DNA of 64,000 bases from Micromonospora zamorensis (GTDB lineage: Bacteria > Actinomycetota > Actinomycetes > Mycobacteriales > Micromonosporaceae). Under the pieces are notes generated by a model. That model did no database searches. It saw only the letters and a list, made by a program, of their open reading frames with translations, and was not told where the DNA came from. Below are positions 27,411-35,962 of the stretch, piece after piece (the stretch's first letter is position 1; the number at the start of each line of letters is the position of its first letter). The position numbers were made by a program, and so were the translations under genes. The stretch spans positions 4,402,001 through 4,466,000 of the forward strand of contig NZ_LT607755.1 of NCBI RefSeq assembly GCF_900090275.1, read 5' to 3'.

Positions 27411-28972
27411 CCGGCCGTGGGCGCCGTGCCGCCGGGCGCGACGGTGCCACCGAGGGCCGCTCCGTCACCCCCGGCCGTGGCGCCGCCCGGCACCGGATCA
27501 CCGATCACCGGGCCGGTGGCCACCGGGTCGACGGTCGCGGTCGGCGCGGAGCCGTTCGCACGCGCCCCCAGGGCGGCCAGCAGCTCGTCGCCCATCAGCG
27601 AGATCGGCGGTGCGCCCATGGTCACCACGACGTCCCCTGAGCGGGCCCGGCGGACCACCTCGACCGGCGCAGCCTCCCACGAGTCGACGAAGACCTTGCG
27701 GTCGGCGGGCAGCCCCACCGCCGCGATCAGCGCCGCCGAGCCCTCGCCGGGCTGGCGCAGCTCGCCCGGCCCGAAGACCTCCAACAGCACCACCTCGTCG
27801 GCGATGGCCAGCGCCTCGGCGATCTCCGCCTGGTTGTCGCGGGTGCGGTACAGCCGGTACGGCTGGAAGACGACGATCAGCCGCCCGTCGCCGGCCACCT
27901 CGCGCAGCGTCTGCATCGCCAACGTGATCGAGGTCGGGTGGTAGGCGTACTCGTCGTAGACCAGCACGCCGTCCGCGACGCCCTTGCGCTCGAAGCGCCG
28001 CCGCACTCCGGGGAAGACCGCCAGCGCGGCCTCGGCCGCCTCCATCGGCAGTTTCAGCAGGTACGCGGCCAGCACCGCGGAGGCGCTGTTCAGCCCCATG
28101 TGCCGCCCCGGCACCGGCAACCGGAACTCGCCGAGTGACCGGCCGTCGATCGCGGCCAGATAGCGCACACCACGCGCCGAGGAGACGATCTCGGTCAGCC
28201 GCAGGTCGGCGTCGGCCGCCTCGCCGTAGGTGAACACCTGCCGGCCCTCGGCGCGCAGGCTCTCGGCCAGCCGCCGACCGCCCGGGTCGTCGGCGCAGGT
28301 GATGATGAACCCGTCCGGGTCGGTGAGGCGGGCGAACTCCACGAACGCCGCCTCCAGCGTCGCGTAGTCGCCGTAGGTGTTGAGGTGGTCCGCCTCGACG
28401 TTCGTGATGATCGAGACGTACGGGCGGTAGATGAGGAACGAGCGGTCGCTCTCGTCCGCCTCGACCACGAAGTGCTCGCCGGTGCCATGGTGGGCGCCCG
28501 AGCCGACCTCGGAGATCTCGCCGCCGATCACGAAGGACGGGTCCACACCGGCCTGCTGGAGCACCATCGTCACCATCGAGGTGGTGGTGGTCTTGCCATG
28601 TGTGCCGGCGACCGCCACCGCCCGGCGGCCGGTCATCGCCGCGGCGAGGGCCTCCGACCGGTGCAGCACCCGCAGCCCGCGCCGACGCGCCTCGACCAGC
28701 TCCAGGTGGTCGGAGGGGATGGCCGACGAGTAGACGACGGTGTCCACCCCGTCGAGGTTGGTCGCCTCGTGGCTGAGGTAGATGGTGCCGCCGAGCGCCC
28801 GCAGGCCCGCCAGCGACGGCCACTCCCGCAGGTCGCTGCCGGAGACCCGGATGCCACGGGTGAGCAGCAGCCGGGCCACGCCGAGCATGCCCACCCCGCC
28901 CACCCCGATCAGGTGGACGGCGCCCAGGTCCTCCGCGGTGAGCGTGCCGGCCGGGGTGAACTGCGCGGTCAT
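27407..28972 (-). CDS. murC: UDP-N-acetylmuramate--L-alanine ligase MurC
   Basis: This is an ATP-dependent ligase of 521 residues that adds L-Ala to UDP-MurNAc. Visible are the N-terminal LIGVGGVGMLGVARLLLTRG, the P-loop AVAGTHGKTTTTSMV, EADESDRSFLIYRP and the YDEYAYHPTSITLAM motif. The C-terminal 45 residues are a Pro/Ala/Gly/Thr tail beyond the usual end. The ATG at 28972 overlaps the murG stop (ATGA). The long open frame running back to 30298 is out-of-frame murG DNA. Confidence 0.96.
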   Translation of the reverse strand: MTAQFTPAGTLTAEDLGAVHLIGVGGVGMLGVARLLLTRGIRVSGSDLREWPSLAGLRALGGTIYLSHEATNLDGVDTVVYSSAIPSDHLELVEARRRGLRVLHRSEALAAAMTGRRAVAVAGTHGKTTTTSMVTMVLQQAGVDPSFVIGGEISEVGSGAHHGTGEHFVVEADESDRSFLIYRPYVSIITNVEADHLNTYGDYATLEAAFVEFARLTDPDGFIITCADDPGGRRLAESLRAEGRQVFTYGEAADADLRLTEIVSSARGVRYLAAIDGRSLGEFRLPVPGRHMGLNSASAVLAAYLLKLPMEAAEAALAVFPGVRRRFERKGVADGVLVYDEYAYHPTSITLAMQTLREVAGDGRLIVVFQPYRLYRTRDNQAEIAEALAIADEVVLLEVFGPGELRQPGEGSAALIAAVGLPADRKVFVDSWEAAPVEVVRRARSGDVVVTMGAPPISLMGDELLAALGARANGSAPTATVDPVATGPVIGDPVPGGATAGGDGAALGGTVAPGGTAPTAG

Positions 28973-30075
28973 CGGGCCACCGCCTGCATGACGAAGGAAC
29001 GCAGGGCCTCGTCGCCGTCGCGTCGGCCGTACGCCCCCGCGGCCGCGCCCATCGCGTACAACCGCTGCGGGTCGCGGATCAGGGGGATGACGGTGCGCTC
29101 CAGCCAGGCCGGGGTGAGTTCCGCGTCGTCGACCAGGAGCCCGCCGCCGGCCTCCACCACGGGCAGCGCGTTGCGCCGCTGCTCCTGGTTGCTGTGCGGG
29201 TACGGCACGTAGATCGTCGGCAGCCCGATCGCGGCAACCTCGGCGACGGTCATCGCCCCGCCCCGGGCCAGCATCAGGTCGGCGGCGGCGTAGCCCAGCT
29301 CCATCTCGGACAGGTACGGCAGCGTCACGTACGGCACCGGCAGGTCGGTGGGGATCGGCACCGGCTCGTTGCGGGCGCCCATCACGTGCAGCACCTGCAC
29401 GCCGTTGCGGGCCAGCTCCTTGGCCGCCCCGGAGACCGCCAGGTTGATCGACCGAGCGCCGGACGAGCCGCCGGAGACGAAGAGCACCGGCAGGTCCGGG
29501 CGGAGCCCGAAGTGGGCGCGGGCGGCGTCGCGAAGCGCGTACCGGTCCAGTGCGGCGATGGTGCGGCGCAGCGGCACCCCGACCACTGTGGCGTCGCGCA
29601 GCGACTCGGCCTGGCTCGGCTGGTGCGGGAAGCCGACGGCGACGTTCTTGGTGAACTTCATGCCCAGCTTGTTGGCCACACCCGGTGGCACGTTCACCTC
29701 GTGGATCACCATGGGCATCTCGCGACGCCAGGCGGCCAGGTAGGCCGGCACCGAGACGTACCCGCCGAAGCCGACGACCACGTCGGCCTGTACCTCGTCG
29801 ATCACCTTGCCCGCGGCGCGCGCCGCGGTCCACATCCGGCCCGGGGTACGGACCAGGTTCATGTTGACCGACCGGGGCAGTTGGTACGCCGGGATCTGCC
29901 GCAGGTCGTAGCCCTGCGGCGGGATCAGGTCGTTCTCCATGCCCCGTGGTGTGCCGAGGCAGGTGATCCGGACGCCCGGGTCGTGTCGGCGCAGGCAGTC
30001 GGCGAAGGCGAGCAGCGGGTAGACGTGCCCCCCGGTGCCACCTCCCGCGAGCACCACCGAACGCAGCGGACCCAT
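28969..30075 (-). CDS. murG: Lipid II synthase MurG (GlcNAc transferase)
   Basis: This is a GT-B glycosyltransferase of 368 residues that transfers GlcNAc to lipid I on the inner membrane face. Features are the G-loop VVLAGGGTGGHVYPLLAFAD, the second G-loop FVSGGSSGARSIN, and the donor-site motif LARGGAMTVAEVAAIGLPTIYVPYPHSNQEQRRNA. The start (ATG 30075-30073) shares one base with the ftsW stop (TGATG). It is in operon with ftsW and murC. Confidence 0.96.
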   Translation of the reverse strand: MGPLRSVVLAGGGTGGHVYPLLAFADCLRRHDPGVRITCLGTPRGMENDLIPPQGYDLRQIPAYQLPRSVNMNLVRTPGRMWTAARAAGKVIDEVQADVVVGFGGYVSVPAYLAAWRREMPMVIHEVNVPPGVANKLGMKFTKNVAVGFPHQPSQAESLRDATVVGVPLRRTIAALDRYALRDAARAHFGLRPDLPVLFVSGGSSGARSINLAVSGAAKELARNGVQVLHVMGARNEPVPIPTDLPVPYVTLPYLSEMELGYAAADLMLARGGAMTVAEVAAIGLPTIYVPYPHSNQEQRRNALPVVEAGGGLLVDDAELTPAWLERTVIPLIRDPQRLYAMGAAAGAYGRRDGDEALRSFVMQAVAR

Positions 30076-31712
30076 CAGCGTCTCCTTTCGCTCGCCGTAC
30101 CCCCGCGGTTGCGGTCCTGGCGGACCCCGCGCGGCGCGGCCTGGTCGTCATGGCGCCGCTCGCGGGACCGGGGTACGGACCCTCGGCCAGCGGGCGGCGT
30201 CGCCGGTCGGCGACGCCGGCCGGGAAGCGGCGGCAACGGGGCCCAGAGTAGTCGGACCCACCGGGCCGGCGGACGGGCATGCAGTGCTCGGGCCGCATCA
30301 GGTTCGGCGCGGGCGAAGGACGCCAGCATGCCGATGCCCGCCAACGTCACCACCAGGGCACTTCCGCCGTCGGAGATGAACGGCAGCGGCAGACCGGTGA
30401 TCGGCAGCAGCCCGACCACCCCACCGATGTTGATCACGGCCTGGCTGACCAGCCAGGTGGTCACTGCGGTGGCGGCGAGCCGGCGGAACGGGTCGTCGAC
30501 CCGGCGGGCGATCCGGAACCCGGTGTACGCGAGGACCGCGAACAGGCTCAGCACCACGACGCACCCGATCACGCCCAACTCCTCGGCGATGATCGCGAAG
30601 ATGAAGTCGTTGTGCGCCTCGGGCAGCCAGTCCCACTTCAGGCTGCCCTTGCCCAGCCCGACACCGAACCAGCCGCCGTGCTCGATGGCCAGTCGACCCT
30701 GGTAGAACTGGAGACAGCCGTCGAGCTTGCAGGTCTCCGGGTCGGGCGGGTTGAAGAACATGGCCAGCCGGGCGAAGCGGTAGTTGTCCTCGCCCCGCTC
30801 GCCGGAGCCGGCGCCCAGCGATGCCACCGCGACGAGCAAGCCGACGCCGAGCAGGCCGACCACGGTCAGCGCGCCGAAGACCCGCATGCGGACGCCGGCG
30901 GCCCAGAGCAGACCCACCACCAGGGCGAGCAGGCAGAGCATCGTGCCCGTGTCGTTGTAGCCGACCAGGACGAAGAGCAGGCCCATCACCGGGAAGAGCG
31001 GGGTGGCCAGCTCCCGCCACCAGCCCAGCGCGGCCCCCTTGCGGGCGATCAGGTGCGCACCCCACAACACCAGCGCGAACTTGGCCAGCTCGGAGGGCTG
31101 CACCTGGATCCCGCCGACGAAGAGCCAGTTCAGTCGCGCCTCGACCGGCCCGAACCCGGCCGACTTCTGCTTGGTGAGCCGGGCGTAGGCGACCAGCAGG
31201 TTGAGCACCAGCAGCAGCCCGATCGAGGTGAACAGCAGCGGTCGGCCCAGCGAGCGGTACGTGCTGGCGGGCAGGCGCTGGCAGACCCAGAACGCCCCGA
31301 TGCCGATCACCGCGAAGATCGCCTGCTTGGTCACCGAGGCCGAGGCGTTGCCGTCCTCGGCGTAGTCCTTCACGCTGGTCGCCGAGAAGACCATGGTCAG
31401 CCCGATCAGCAGCAGCAGGCCGGCGCTGGACAGCAGCAGGTAGTAGGAGGCCAGCGGTCGTGCCAGCAGACCGCGCAGGGCTGCAAGCCCACCGGCCCCG
31501 TCCAACCCGCGCGGTGGTACGGGTGGTGGCGGGTCCGCTGCCCGCGGTGCCGCACCCGGTTCCGGGCCGCGCGCGTCGTCGGGCGGCGCGCCCGCCGCAG
31601 CGGTACGCGTCGCGCCCGGTGACCGTCGCGGCCGACCGGCTGTCCTGTCGTCGGTGCCTGAGTCCTCCCCCACCCCGACATCATCACCGCTGGACGCGCC
31701 GGGCACGCCCAC
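30075..31712 (-). CDS. ftsW: SEDS peptidoglycan glycosyltransferase FtsW
   Basis: This is a protein of 545 residues. About 85 hydrophilic Pro/Ala-rich residues precede ten or so TM segments. Motifs include MVFSATSVKDYAEDGNASASVTKQ, IQVQPSELAKFALVLWGAHLI and AHNDFIFAIIAEELGVIG. FtsW polymerises lipid II with FtsI. Two oddities are visible. The large extracytoplasmic loop has a Cys pair (FNPPDPETCKLDGCLQFYQG) that could form a disulfide. The last 60 or so residues (RRRRPATPPAGRGSVPRSRERRHDDQAAPRG...) are very basic and look like read-through of a repeat element. Its upstream neighbour is mraY, with no murD between. Confidence 0.93.
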   Translation of the reverse strand: MGVPGASSGDDVGVGEDSGTDDRTAGRPRRSPGATRTAAAGAPPDDARGPEPGAAPRAADPPPPVPPRGLDGAGGLAALRGLLARPLASYYLLLSSAGLLLLIGLTMVFSATSVKDYAEDGNASASVTKQAIFAVIGIGAFWVCQRLPASTYRSLGRPLLFTSIGLLLVLNLLVAYARLTKQKSAGFGPVEARLNWLFVGGIQVQPSELAKFALVLWGAHLIARKGAALGWWRELATPLFPVMGLLFVLVGYNDTGTMLCLLALVVGLLWAAGVRMRVFGALTVVGLLGVGLLVAVASLGAGSGERGEDNYRFARLAMFFNPPDPETCKLDGCLQFYQGRLAIEHGGWFGVGLGKGSLKWDWLPEAHNDFIFAIIAEELGVIGCVVVLSLFAVLAYTGFRIARRVDDPFRRLAATAVTTWLVSQAVINIGGVVGLLPITGLPLPFISDGGSALVVTLAGIGMLASFARAEPDAARALHARPPARWVRLLWAPLPPLPGRRRRPATPPAGRGSVPRSRERRHDDQAAPRGVRQDRNRGGTASERRR

Positions 31713-31762
31713 AACGACGCACCGGGCGTGTCGAACTCCCGCGCCGGCCTTGAAAGCACCAA

Positions 31763-31803
31763 CCGCCCGGACGGAACCCGCGCGGGGCGGGCCGTCCGGG
31801 CGG
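31763..31803. other. Perfect inverted repeat at the mraY-ftsW junction (usual murD site)
   Basis: CCGCCCGGACGG (31763-31774) and CCGTCCGGGCGG (31792-31803) are exact complements enclosing a 17-nt GC-rich loop. It lies in the 120-bp gap between the mraY stop and the ftsW start and has no U-tract. It could attenuate transcription or mark a deletion scar. Confidence 0.55.
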
Positions 31804-31832
31804 CCGGGGAGTGCGGGGATCGCGAGGGCCGA

Positions 31833-32957
31833 TCAGGTCATGTTGGCGAGGAACTCGCTGTAGAACAGGCCCAGGGCGATGGCCACGCCGATGCCCGCGA
31901 TGATCCAGAAGCGCACCACGATGTTGACCTCACTCCAGCCGGCCAACTCGAAGTGGTGCTGCAGGGGCGACATCCGGAACACCCGTTTACCGGTGGTCTT
32001 GAAGGAGATGATCTGGATCACCACGGACATCGTGATGATCACGAAGAGCCCACCGATGATCGGCAGCAGCAGGATGGTGCGGGTGGACATCGCCATGCCG
32101 GCGATCAGACCGCCCAGCCCCAGCGCCCCGGTGTCGCCCATGAAGATCCGTGCCGGGGACGTGTTCCACCAGAGGAAGCCCACACAGGCCCCGGCCGCCG
32201 CCCCGGCTATCAGCGCGATCTCCAACGGGTCGCGGACCTCGTAGCAGTACGGCTGGGTGTAGTTCGGGTCCGCGCACCAGTGCCGGTACTGCCAGAACGC
32301 GATCAACGCGTACGCGGCGAGCACCATCACCGAGGCGCCGGTGGCCAGACCGTCGAGGCCGTCGGTGAGGTTGACGCCGTTCGTCGCGCCCATCACCACG
32401 AAGATGAAGATGATCACCGCGCCGACCTTGCTGACCTCCAGGGCGTCGATGTCCCGGATGAAGCTCAGCGTGGTGCTGCCCACCGTCTCGGTGTTGGTCG
32501 CCAGGCCCGAACCGTCGGTCATCGTGCTCGGGAACCACAGCGCGATCACCCCGAAGACCGCGCCGACCAGGATCTGGCCGAGCAGCTTGCCGCGCTTGTT
32601 CAGCCCGGCGCTGTTGCGCTTGCGCACCTTGAGGAAGTCGTCGAGGAAACCCACAGCGCCGGAGAAGACCATCAGCCCCAGCAGCACCAGCGCCGTGATG
32701 GTCGGCTCCACCTGGGCGATCTGCTGGTCCGGCAGGCTGGTCAGGGCCAGGTGCCCGGCCACGTACGCGATCACCGTGGCCAGGATGAAGACCACGCCGC
32801 CCATCGTGGGCGTGCCCTTCTTGCCTTGGTGCATGGCCGGGCCGTCGGACCGGATCGGCTGACCGGCCTTGAGCCGGGTGAACAACTTGATCGCGATCGG
32901 GGTGCCGAACAGCGAGACGAGGAAGGCGACCCCGACGGCGACGATGACGGCCCTCAT
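31833..32957 (-). CDS. mraY: Phospho-MurNAc-pentapeptide transferase MraY
   Basis: This is a membrane enzyme of 374 residues with ten hydrophobic segments that makes lipid I from undecaprenyl phosphate. Signatures are [20 protein letters not shown] near the N-terminus, the catalytic [18 protein letters not shown], and [15 protein letters not shown] (Asp cluster). Near the C-terminus is [25 protein letters not shown]. The start at 32957 overlaps the murF stop by 4 nt. No promoter is needed upstream. Confidence 0.96.
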   Translation of the reverse strand: MRAVIVAVGVAFLVSLFGTPIAIKLFTRLKAGQPIRSDGPAMHQGKKGTPTMGGVVFILATVIAYVAGHLALTSLPDQQIAQVEPTITALVLLGLMVFSGAVGFLDDFLKVRKRNSAGLNKRGKLLGQILVGAVFGVIALWFPSTMTDGSGLATNTETVGSTTLSFIRDIDALEVSKVGAVIIFIFVVMGATNGVNLTDGLDGLATGASVMVLAAYALIAFWQYRHWCADPNYTQPYCYEVRDPLEIALIAGAAAGACVGFLWWNTSPARIFMGDTGALGLGGLIAGMAMSTRTILLLPIIGGLFVIITMSVVIQIISFKTTGKRVFRMSPLQHHFELAGWSEVNIVVRFWIIAGIGVAIALGLFYSEFLANMT

Positions 32958-34351
32958 CGGGTTGGCTCCCCACCGGCGTCGGCGCGCAGGGCGTCGGCCA
33001 CCTCCCAGGTCCGATACCGGGAACCCTTGACCAGGACGACATCACCCGGTCGTAGCTCGCCCCGCAGCACCTCGACGGCCGCCGCCTGATCGGTGAGCAG
33101 CACCGACTCTCCTCCCCAGTTCGCTACCGCTGTCGCGCCTTCGTGGATCGGCGCTGCCGGCTCACCCACCACGAGCAGCCGGTCGACGCCCAGCTCGGCC
33201 ACGAGTTGGCCGACCTCGGCGTGGCCGTCGCGCTCGAACGGGCCCAGCTCGGCCATGTAACCGAGCACCGCGACGGTACGCCGCCCCTGGCCGATACTGG
33301 CCAGCGCCCGTACCGCCACCGCCATCGAGGCCGGGTTGGCGTTGTACGAGTCGTCGATGACGGTCACCCCGTCGGGGCGGTCGAAGACGTCCATCCGACG
33401 GGTCGAGACCAGCCCCAGCTCGCCGAGGGCCGTGGCCAGCTCGGCCAGCGGCATGCCCAGCTCCCGGGCGACCGCCGCCGCGGCGAGCGTGTTGCCGACC
33501 TGGTGACGGCCGGTCAGCCCGAGCCGCACCGACGCGCGGCCCTCCGGGGTGACCAACGTGTACGACGGGTGCCCCCGCTCGTCCAGCGTGACGTCCTCGG
33601 CGCGCACGTCGGCGTCCGGCGCCTCGCCGTAGCGGACCACCCGGGCCCCGGTGCGACCCGCCATCGCGTCCACCCGCGGGTCGTCGGCGTTCAGCACCGC
33701 CAGCCCGTCCGCCGGCAGAGCCTCGACCAGCTCTCCCTTGGCCTGGGCGATGGCGTCCTGCGAGCCGAACTCGCCGATGTGCGACGTGCCGACGTTGAGC
33801 ACCACGGAGATCCGGGGCGGCACCAGCTCACACAGGTACCGCACGTGCCCGATCCCCCGCGCGCCCTTCTCCATCACCAGGTAGCGGGTGTCCGGCCCGG
33901 CCTGCAACGCGGTGTACGGGTGACCCAGCTCGTTGTTGAACGAACCGGGCGGCGCCACGGTGGCCCCGAGCCGGGCGGTGAGCTGACCGATCAGGTCCTT
34001 CGTGGTGGTCTTGCCGGAGGAGCCGGTCACCCCGATCACGGTCAGCTCCGGCAGCCGGTCCACCGCGGCACGGGCCAGCCGGCCCATCGCGGTCAGGGCG
34101 TCGTCCACCAGCACCATCGGCACCCCGGGCACCGCACGGCTGCCGAGCACCGCCACCGCGCCGGCCTGGATCGCCGTCGCCGCGTAGTCGTGCCCGTCGA
34201 CCTTCTCACCGGGGAAGGCCACGAAGAGCGAACCGGGCCCCACCTTGCGGGAGTCGAACTCCACCGAACCGGTCACTGTGGCGGCGGGATCGGCGGCCTC
34301 CAGCCGCCCGTCGACCGCCGCGGCCACCTCGGCCAGGCTCAGCGTGATCAC
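32954..34351 (-). CDS. murF: UDP-MurNAc-tripeptide--D-Ala-D-Ala ligase MurF
   Basis: This is a ligase of 465 residues that adds the D-Ala-D-Ala dipeptide. It has the P-loop [50 protein letters not shown] and [21 protein letters not shown] Mur ligase C-domain ends in [18 protein letters not shown]. Starts and stops overlap those of murE and mraY by 4 nt, so the three are translationally coupled. Confidence 0.96.
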   Translation of the reverse strand: MITLSLAEVAAAVDGRLEAADPAATVTGSVEFDSRKVGPGSLFVAFPGEKVDGHDYAATAIQAGAVAVLGSRAVPGVPMVLVDDALTAMGRLARAAVDRLPELTVIGVTGSSGKTTTKDLIGQLTARLGATVAPPGSFNNELGHPYTALQAGPDTRYLVMEKGARGIGHVRYLCELVPPRISVVLNVGTSHIGEFGSQDAIAQAKGELVEALPADGLAVLNADDPRVDAMAGRTGARVVRYGEAPDADVRAEDVTLDERGHPSYTLVTPEGRASVRLGLTGRHQVGNTLAAAAVARELGMPLAELATALGELGLVSTRRMDVFDRPDGVTVIDDSYNANPASMAVAVRALASIGQGRRTVAVLGYMAELGPFERDGHAEVGQLVAELGVDRLLVVGEPAAPIHEGATAVANWGGESVLLTDQAAAVEVLRGELRPGDVVLVKGSRYRTWEVADALRADAGGEPTR

Positions 34352-35871
34352 CGCTGGACCGCCAGGTCCCCGAAGCGGGCCCGCAGCGCGTCGGCCAGCT
34401 CGATGCTGTCGTCGAACGGAAACACCTCGCCCGCCACCTCCTGGCCGCGCTCGTGCCCCTTGCCGAGCAGCGCGATGACGTCGCCCGGCTCGGACAGCCG
34501 AACCGCCTCGTCGATCGCGGCGCGGCGGCCGGCCACCTCGATGATCCGGGCGGCCGTTCCAGCCCGGTACGCGCCCGCGAGCACCTCGGCGCGGATCTCC
34601 GCCGGGTCCTCGGTACGCGGGTTGTCGTCCGTCACCAGCACCAGGTCGGCTCCCTCCGCCGCAGCCGCGCCCATCACCGGCCGCTTGCCCCGGTCCCGGT
34701 CACCGCCGGCGCCGATCACACAGATCAGGCGTCCGGCGCTCAACTCGCGCAGCGCGGCCAGCGCCGCCACGATCGCGTCCGACTTGTGCGCGTAGTCGAC
34801 AACGCCGCGCACCGGCGCGGCGACGTCGACCAGCTCCAGCCGGCCCGGCACGCCACGGCAGGCGGCCACCCCGGCCGCAGCGGTCGTCGGGTCCACCCCG
34901 GCACCGACCAGCGCGGCGATGGCCAGCAGCGCGTTCGCCACGTTGTGCCGGCCAGGCAGTGCCACCCCGGCGTCCAGGACCACGCCGTCCGGGCCGTGCG
35001 CGGTGAACCGCTGCGCGTACCCCTCGCCGCCCACGCCGTCGGCCCACCAGCTCGCGCCCTGGTCGCCGGCCGCCGAGTAGGTGACGGTGGCCGGCTTGTA
35101 CAGCGGCTTCAGCGCCGGGTCGTCGTGGTTGAGCACCTCGACCGCGCACCGCCCGTCGAAGAGCTGGGCCTTGGCGGCGAAGTAGTCGTCGCTGTCGGCG
35201 TGGAAGTCCAGGTGGTCGGAGCCGAAGTTGGTATAGCCGCCGACGGCGAACCGGACGCCGCCCACGCGACCCATGGCCAGCGCGTGGCTGGAGACCTCCA
35301 TGACCACCGCGGTGACCCCCCGCTCGCGCGCGGTGGCCAGCATGGCGTGCAGGTCGGTCGCCTCCGGAGTGGTGCGCACACTGTCGATCACCAGATCACC
35401 GAGCCGCGTCTCGACCGTGCCGATCAACCCGGTGGTGTGGCCGGCCGCCCGCAGCCCCGACTCGATCAGGTACGCGGTGGAGGTCTTCCCGGCGGTGCCG
35501 GTCACCCCGATCACGGTGAGACCGGCGGTCGGGTCGCCGTACACAGCCGAGGCCAGCTCGCCGAGCACGGCACGCGGGTCGGGCACCACCAGGACGGGCA
35601 GCCCGCTGCCCGCGGCCAGCTCCGCACCCGCCGCGTCGGTCAGCAGTGCCACGGCACCCGCCTCGGCGGCGCCGGCGGCGAACTCCGCGCCGTGCCGGCG
35701 AGCGCCGGGCAACGCCGCGTACAGGTCGCCGGGATGGACCTCCTGGCTGGCGTGGGTGGCCCCGGTGACGACCACCTCGGCGGCGTCCGCCGGAAGGTCG
35801 ACGGCGAGTCGGACGGCGAGATCGCCGAGCCGGACTCCGGTCACGGTACGTGGACGTGGATTGCCGGGCAC
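34348..35871 (-). CDS. murE: UDP-MurNAc-dipeptide--meso-diaminopimelate ligase MurE
   Basis: This is a ligase of about 507 residues that adds the third stem-peptide residue. It has VIGVTGTAGKTSTAYLIESGL (P-loop), TTPEATDLHAMLA, VMEVSSHALAMGRVGG and the DNPRTEDP motif, which in MurE proteins marks specificity for meso-diaminopimelate rather than lysine. The frame is open to 36000 and into ftsI. I chose the GTG at 35871 because GGGTAGGG lies upstream and it avoids overlap. The stop overlaps murF. Confidence 0.94.
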   Translation of the reverse strand: MPGNPRPRTVTGVRLGDLAVRLAVDLPADAAEVVVTGATHASQEVHPGDLYAALPGARRHGAEFAAGAAEAGAVALLTDAAGAELAAGSGLPVLVVPDPRAVLGELASAVYGDPTAGLTVIGVTGTAGKTSTAYLIESGLRAAGHTTGLIGTVETRLGDLVIDSVRTTPEATDLHAMLATARERGVTAVVMEVSSHALAMGRVGGVRFAVGGYTNFGSDHLDFHADSDDYFAAKAQLFDGRCAVEVLNHDDPALKPLYKPATVTYSAAGDQGASWWADGVGGEGYAQRFTAHGPDGVVLDAGVALPGRHNVANALLAIAALVGAGVDPTTAAAGVAACRGVPGRLELVDVAAPVRGVVDYAHKSDAIVAALAALRELSAGRLICVIGAGGDRDRGKRPVMGAAAAEGADLVLVTDDNPRTEDPAEIRAEVLAGAYRAGTAARIIEVAGRRAAIDEAVRLSEPGDVIALLGKGHERGQEVAGEVFPFDDSIELADALRARFGDLAVQR

Positions 35872-35962
35872 GGCGTCAGACCCTACCCCGTCGTCCGGTT
35901 CCGGCCGCACAGCCGCCCCGGTGGTTCGTCGGCACTCACCGATGATGTCCCGCCATTGCTGC

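Noticed and set aside
31713..31832. A decayed murD remnant
   Set aside because: The gap is too short and contains no Mur-ligase motif in any frame.
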